From positions 1 through 7,764 of the forward strand of contig JAMWZF010000137.1 of NCBI GenBank assembly GCA_024304875.1: a DNA stretch of 7,764 nt, read 5' to 3'. This stretch comes from Paracoccaceae bacterium. Its GTDB lineage: Bacteria; Pseudomonadota; Alphaproteobacteria; Rhodobacterales; Rhodobacteraceae. The position numbers and the translations under genes were made by a program. The notes beneath the pieces are model-generated. The model saw only the letters and a program-made list of their open reading frames with translations. It did no database searches and had not been told where the DNA came from. Of this stretch, positions 5,562 to 7,764 are shown piece by piece (the stretch's first letter is position 1; each line of letters starts with the position of its first letter).

Positions 5562-5999
5562 AGTCGGGGACGCCCCTCCCCCCCGCCCCTCCCTCTGCGC
5601 CGTCCGCAGCGACGCCTCCAGCGCCTTGATCTCCGCCTCGGCAGCCCGCAGCCGCCGGCCGTTCTCCACGTCCCGCGACTCCTCCTCGCGGAAGCTCGGC
5701 CCGGTGGTCGTGACCTTCCCCCGGACGTCCTCGAGAAACCGGAAGTCCGGCCGGGCGAGGCCGAGCTTGGCCCGGAGCGCCCGCCAGGCCTTGCCGCCGA
5801 ACCGGTTGCCGTCCGCCTTGAGCGGCCCCTGTTCGACCTCGTCCTCCGCCTCCAGTACCCGCTCCAGCATCTCGATCGACACCAGCGCCGCCGCGGGCCG
5901 GCCGAAGCGGTAGATCATGACGTGCGGTCCACCGGCGCGGACGTTGTCGATCTGCTCTCCGAGGGTGCGGCGGAACTGGGTCATGGTCAGGGCGCGCAT
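5559..5999 (-). CDS. Phd/YefM-type antitoxin-like protein with long C-terminal extension (146 aa)
   Basis: The N-terminus MRALTMTQFRRTLGEQIDNV, then MIYRFGRPAAALVSIEMLERV (to about residue 48), matches the Phd/YefM antitoxin fold: a helix that reduces to 'FR..L...ID.V', a strand, and the conserved R-x-G-x-P-x-A-x-L-V segment. In classical systems this half binds operator DNA and the C-terminal half neutralises a toxin. Here the tail is long (about 50-146), with a charged helical stretch and a probable coiled coil at about 112-137, longer than the usual 80-95 residues. No toxin gene lies next to it. AAGGAG lies 7 bases before ATG 5999. The last nine residues come from a C-rich tract (C7 at 5578-5584) and the stop from the REP-like palindrome, so the tail may differ in relatives. 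Confidence 0.82.
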   Translation of the reverse strand: MRALTMTQFRRTLGEQIDNVRAGGPHVMIYRFGRPAAALVSIEMLERVLEAEDEVEQGPLKADGNRFGGKAWRALRAKLGLARPDFRFLEDVRGKVTTTGPSFREEESRDVENGRRLRAAEAEIKALEASLRTAQREGRGGGASPT

Positions 6000-6036
6000 G
6001 GCGGTCTCCTTTGCGGGCAGGTTCGCGTCGCGGGGT

Positions 6037-6113
6037 GGTTCACACCTGGCAAAAGCGCGCCGGCGCGGGGTTCACACCCGTGACATCTGCCCCGCAGGAT
6101 GGGTCACACCTGG
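6037..6113. repeat. Three direct repeats of GGTTCACACC-type motif at exact 32-base spacing
   Basis: GGTTCACACCTGG (6037-6049), GGTTCACACCCGT (6069-6081) and GGGTCACACCTGG (6101-6113) begin 32 bases apart each time, about three helical turns, with unrelated sequence between. They lie upstream of the antitoxin start at 5999, in the 144-base gap to the hydrolase gene. Possible readings are operator iterons for the antitoxin or a transposase-binding end of a decayed IS element (IS21-like elements carry multiple terminal repeats). No transposase fragment was seen. Confidence 0.75.
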
Positions 6114-6123
6114 TAACTCTATC

Positions 6124-6147
6124 CTGACCCCGGCGTGCGCCGGTCAG
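6124..6147 (-). terminator. Hairpin at the hydrolase stop codon (possible terminator)
   Basis: CCGGCG (6130-6135) and CGCCGG (6138-6143) form a 6-bp stem around a two-base loop; CTGA (6124-6127) and TCAG (6144-6147) extend it by 4 bp across a two-base bulge. The stop codon of the hydrolase gene is in the stem. No U-run follows, so this is only terminator-like. Confidence 0.4.
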
Positions 6148-6872
6148 TCGAGGAAGGCCCGGATCGTCGCCTCGAACTCCCGCGGCTTGTCCGCGTGCAG
6201 CCAGTGCCCCGCGCCCGGTATCTTGGCGAATTTCGCGTTTGGAAACAGGGACTTGATCCGGTCGCGGTGTTCCGTCTTGACGTAATCGCTCTCCGCCCCC
6301 GACAGAAAGAGCGTCGGCCCCTCATACTGTGCGTCGATTTCGGGAAACCCCAAGATCTTGTCCATTTCCCTGGCCAAAACATCGAGGTTCAGCGTCCACC
6401 GCTTCTCCTTCACGTCGAGGCTCTGCAGCAGGAAGCTCCGCACCTCCGGCTTCACGTCCAAGAGCTCCGCCGCCTCCGACCGGCGGGTCACCTGCGACAG
6501 GTCAACCCCTTGCATTGCCTCGATATTATGGATCTGCGAGTGCCCGTAGGCGACCGGCGCGATGTCCGCCACGATCAGCCGTTGCACCCTCTCGGGCCGG
6601 GTCAGGGCCAGCACCATCGCCGCCTTCCCGCCCATCGAGTGCCCCACCACGTCGCCCCCCGCCAGCGGCGCCAGGTCCTCGGCCATGTCCTCGTAGGAAT
6701 GTGTGTCGTACCAAGGACTTGCCCCATGGTTCCGCAGGTCCGGCGCGGTGACATGGTAGCTGTCCGACAGCCGCTTGCCGATCACGCCCCAGTTCCGCCC
6801 GGACCCGAAAAGGCCGTGCACGATCAGGAGGTTAGGCAGGTCGTCAGAACCATGAGTGTGAACATGCAGCAT
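6144..6872 (-). CDS. Alpha/beta-fold hydrolase, YbfF esterase-like (242 aa)
   Basis: Cytoplasmic serine esterase of the alpha/beta hydrolase superfamily; closest recall is E. coli YbfF, which acts on short acyl esters and acyl-CoA-type substrates in vitro. Visible elements are the oxyanion region HGLFGSGRNW (19-28), APDLRNHGAS (43-52), the nucleophile elbow GHSMGG (78-82, S79), a candidate acid D196 in SGAESDYV (D103 is an alternative) and the catalytic His in GAGHWLHAD (H223). Length and motif order match the family, so it is complete and probably active. AAAGGAA lies 3-9 bases before ATG 6872. The gene starts inside the end of the DUF817 gene (29-base overlap), so the two form an operon. 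The natural substrate is not shown by the sequence. Confidence 0.93.
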   Translation of the reverse strand: MLHVHTHGSDDLPNLLIVHGLFGSGRNWGVIGKRLSDSYHVTAPDLRNHGASPWYDTHSYEDMAEDLAPLAGGDVVGHSMGGKAAMVLALTRPERVQRLIVADIAPVAYGHSQIHNIEAMQGVDLSQVTRRSEAAELLDVKPEVRSFLLQSLDVKEKRWTLNLDVLAREMDKILGFPEIDAQYEGPTLFLSGAESDYVKTEHRDRIKSLFPNAKFAKIPGAGHWLHADKPREFEATIRAFLD

Positions 6873-7725
6873 GTTCCTTTCCTAGTCCGGCCCGCCCCCG
6901 AACGCCAGCCCGCAGCGGCGCCCGCACGACCAGCGTCACGGTGACGAAGCTGACGTGCAGCAGCAGGAACCAGGACCCCAACTTGGACAGCGACGCCCAG
7001 TCGAACCGCGCGCTGCCGGCGTAGACCCAAGTCCCTGTCAGCGTTCCGATATTTTCCGCCACCCAGAGCGCGACGGCCGCGAGCAGGGCCGCGAGCGGCA
7101 GCGGCATGGCGTACCGCCGCCCGACCGTGAAATGCACCCGCGTGCGCCCGTAAAGCAGGACGCAAGCGGCGAACAGCGCCAGCCGCACGTCGAAAAAATA
7201 GTGGTGCCAGAAGAAGTTGACGTAAATCGCGCCTGCCAGCGCCCAGGTCGCGGGCAGGGGCGGGTAGGGGGCAAAGACGATGCGGAACCCCCGGATTACC
7301 CGCACGATGTAGCTGCCCACGCTGGCGTACATGAACCCCGAGAACAGCGGCACGTCCATCACGGCGAGCACCGCCGGGTCCGGGTAGCTCCACGACCCGG
7401 CTGCCACCTTGAACCACTCCATCACGGTGCCGGTCAGGTGGAACAGGCCGATCACCGCCGCCTCCTGCGGCGTCTCGAGCCGCAGCCATAGGAAGGCCGC
7501 CTGCACCGCGAGGGCAAAGACGAAGAGCGCGTCGTAGCGGTGCACCGGCCAGTCGTCCTGCCAGACCAGCCGGCTGAGGATCAGCGCCCCCAGCATCAGC
7601 CCGCCGAAGAGACAGGCCCAGCCCTGCTTGAGCACGAAGAGCGCGAATTCGGCCGTCTGGGGCGGGAGGGCCCGGCGGACGGCATCGCCCATCCGGCGCT
7701 CGAGGGATCGGGTCACATCGGTCAT
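6844..7725 (-). CDS. DUF817 family integral membrane protein (293 aa)
   Basis: A hydrophobic protein with about seven to eight predicted membrane helices and an N-terminal cytoplasmic part (1-25). It carries the DUF817 patterns VMEWFKV (101-107), WSYPDP (112-117), VPLFSGFMYASVGSYI (125-140) and HHYFFD (174-179), whose charged and aromatic residues lie near or inside helices and may be functional. The family is uncharacterised; no transport or enzyme activity is assigned. The 293 residues match family length, and the ATG at 7725 gives the expected N-terminus, though the ribosome binding site is weak. The last 9-10 residues (KEHAACSHSWF) come from the sequence overlapping the hydrolase start. 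No further gene can be seen in 7726-7764. Confidence 0.88.
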   Translation of the reverse strand: MTDVTRSLERRMGDAVRRALPPQTAEFALFVLKQGWACLFGGLMLGALILSRLVWQDDWPVHRYDALFVFALAVQAAFLWLRLETPQEAAVIGLFHLTGTVMEWFKVAAGSWSYPDPAVLAVMDVPLFSGFMYASVGSYIVRVIRGFRIVFAPYPPLPATWALAGAIYVNFFWHHYFFDVRLALFAACVLLYGRTRVHFTVGRRYAMPLPLAALLAAVALWVAENIGTLTGTWVYAGSARFDWASLSKLGSWFLLLHVSFVTVTLVVRAPLRAGVRGRAGLGKEHAACSHSWF

Positions 7726-7764
7726 CGCCGCAACTTGCCACCGCGCCCGTGCACGAGGTCTGCA

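Noticed and set aside
6037..6132. CRISPR-like array
   Set aside because: Only about 10 bases of each 32-base unit are conserved, with three units; real arrays have longer repeats and spacers, and no cas gene is present.

Overview
The window is GC-rich (about 72% GC in a hand-counted 60-base stretch of lepA) and looks like the chromosome of an alphaproteobacterium, most likely Rhodobacteraceae/Rhodobacterales. This rests on codon use, the DUF817 membrane protein, a short lipoprotein of a type I recall from that family, and a palindromic repeat of a kind common in alphaproteobacteria. It is a proteobacterial core segment around lepA with an accessory patch beside it. No rRNA, tRNA, CRISPR array or intact transposase was seen, and no gene-free gap exceeds 300 bases.

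Left part (1-2272): a Sir2/CobB-type NAD-dependent deacylase on the minus strand runs off the left edge, and its last readable bases form a long inverted repeat that looks like a fold-back join. Divergent from it is a low-molecular-weight protein tyrosine phosphatase, apparently coupled to a 10-codon upstream ORF. Then come a small minus-strand lipoprotein, a divergent small secreted protein, and a 55-residue glycine-rich membrane protein on the minus strand.

Centre (2383-4233): a complete lepA (elongation factor 4, 599 aa) with a promoter placed so close to its ATG that the mRNA may be leaderless, and a terminator-like hairpin whose loop is the lepA stop codon.

Accessory patch (about 4234-6130): a stretch of much lower GC (about 43% in a hand-counted 60 bases) holds a structured noncoding lead region and one unrecognised multi-pass membrane protein. 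GC-rich small genes follow: an overlapping DUF4160-DUF2442 pair, then, convergently, a Phd/YefM-type antitoxin with a long C-terminal extension and no toxin beside it. A REP-like palindrome sits between the convergent genes and supplies the antitoxin stop codon. Behind the antitoxin start lie three copies of a short motif spaced exactly 32 bases apart.

Right part (6144-7725): an overlapping minus-strand pair, a DUF817 membrane protein followed by a YbfF-type alpha/beta hydrolase. The genes of the window do not form one pathway; the most interesting material is the accessory patch and the regulatory layout around lepA.
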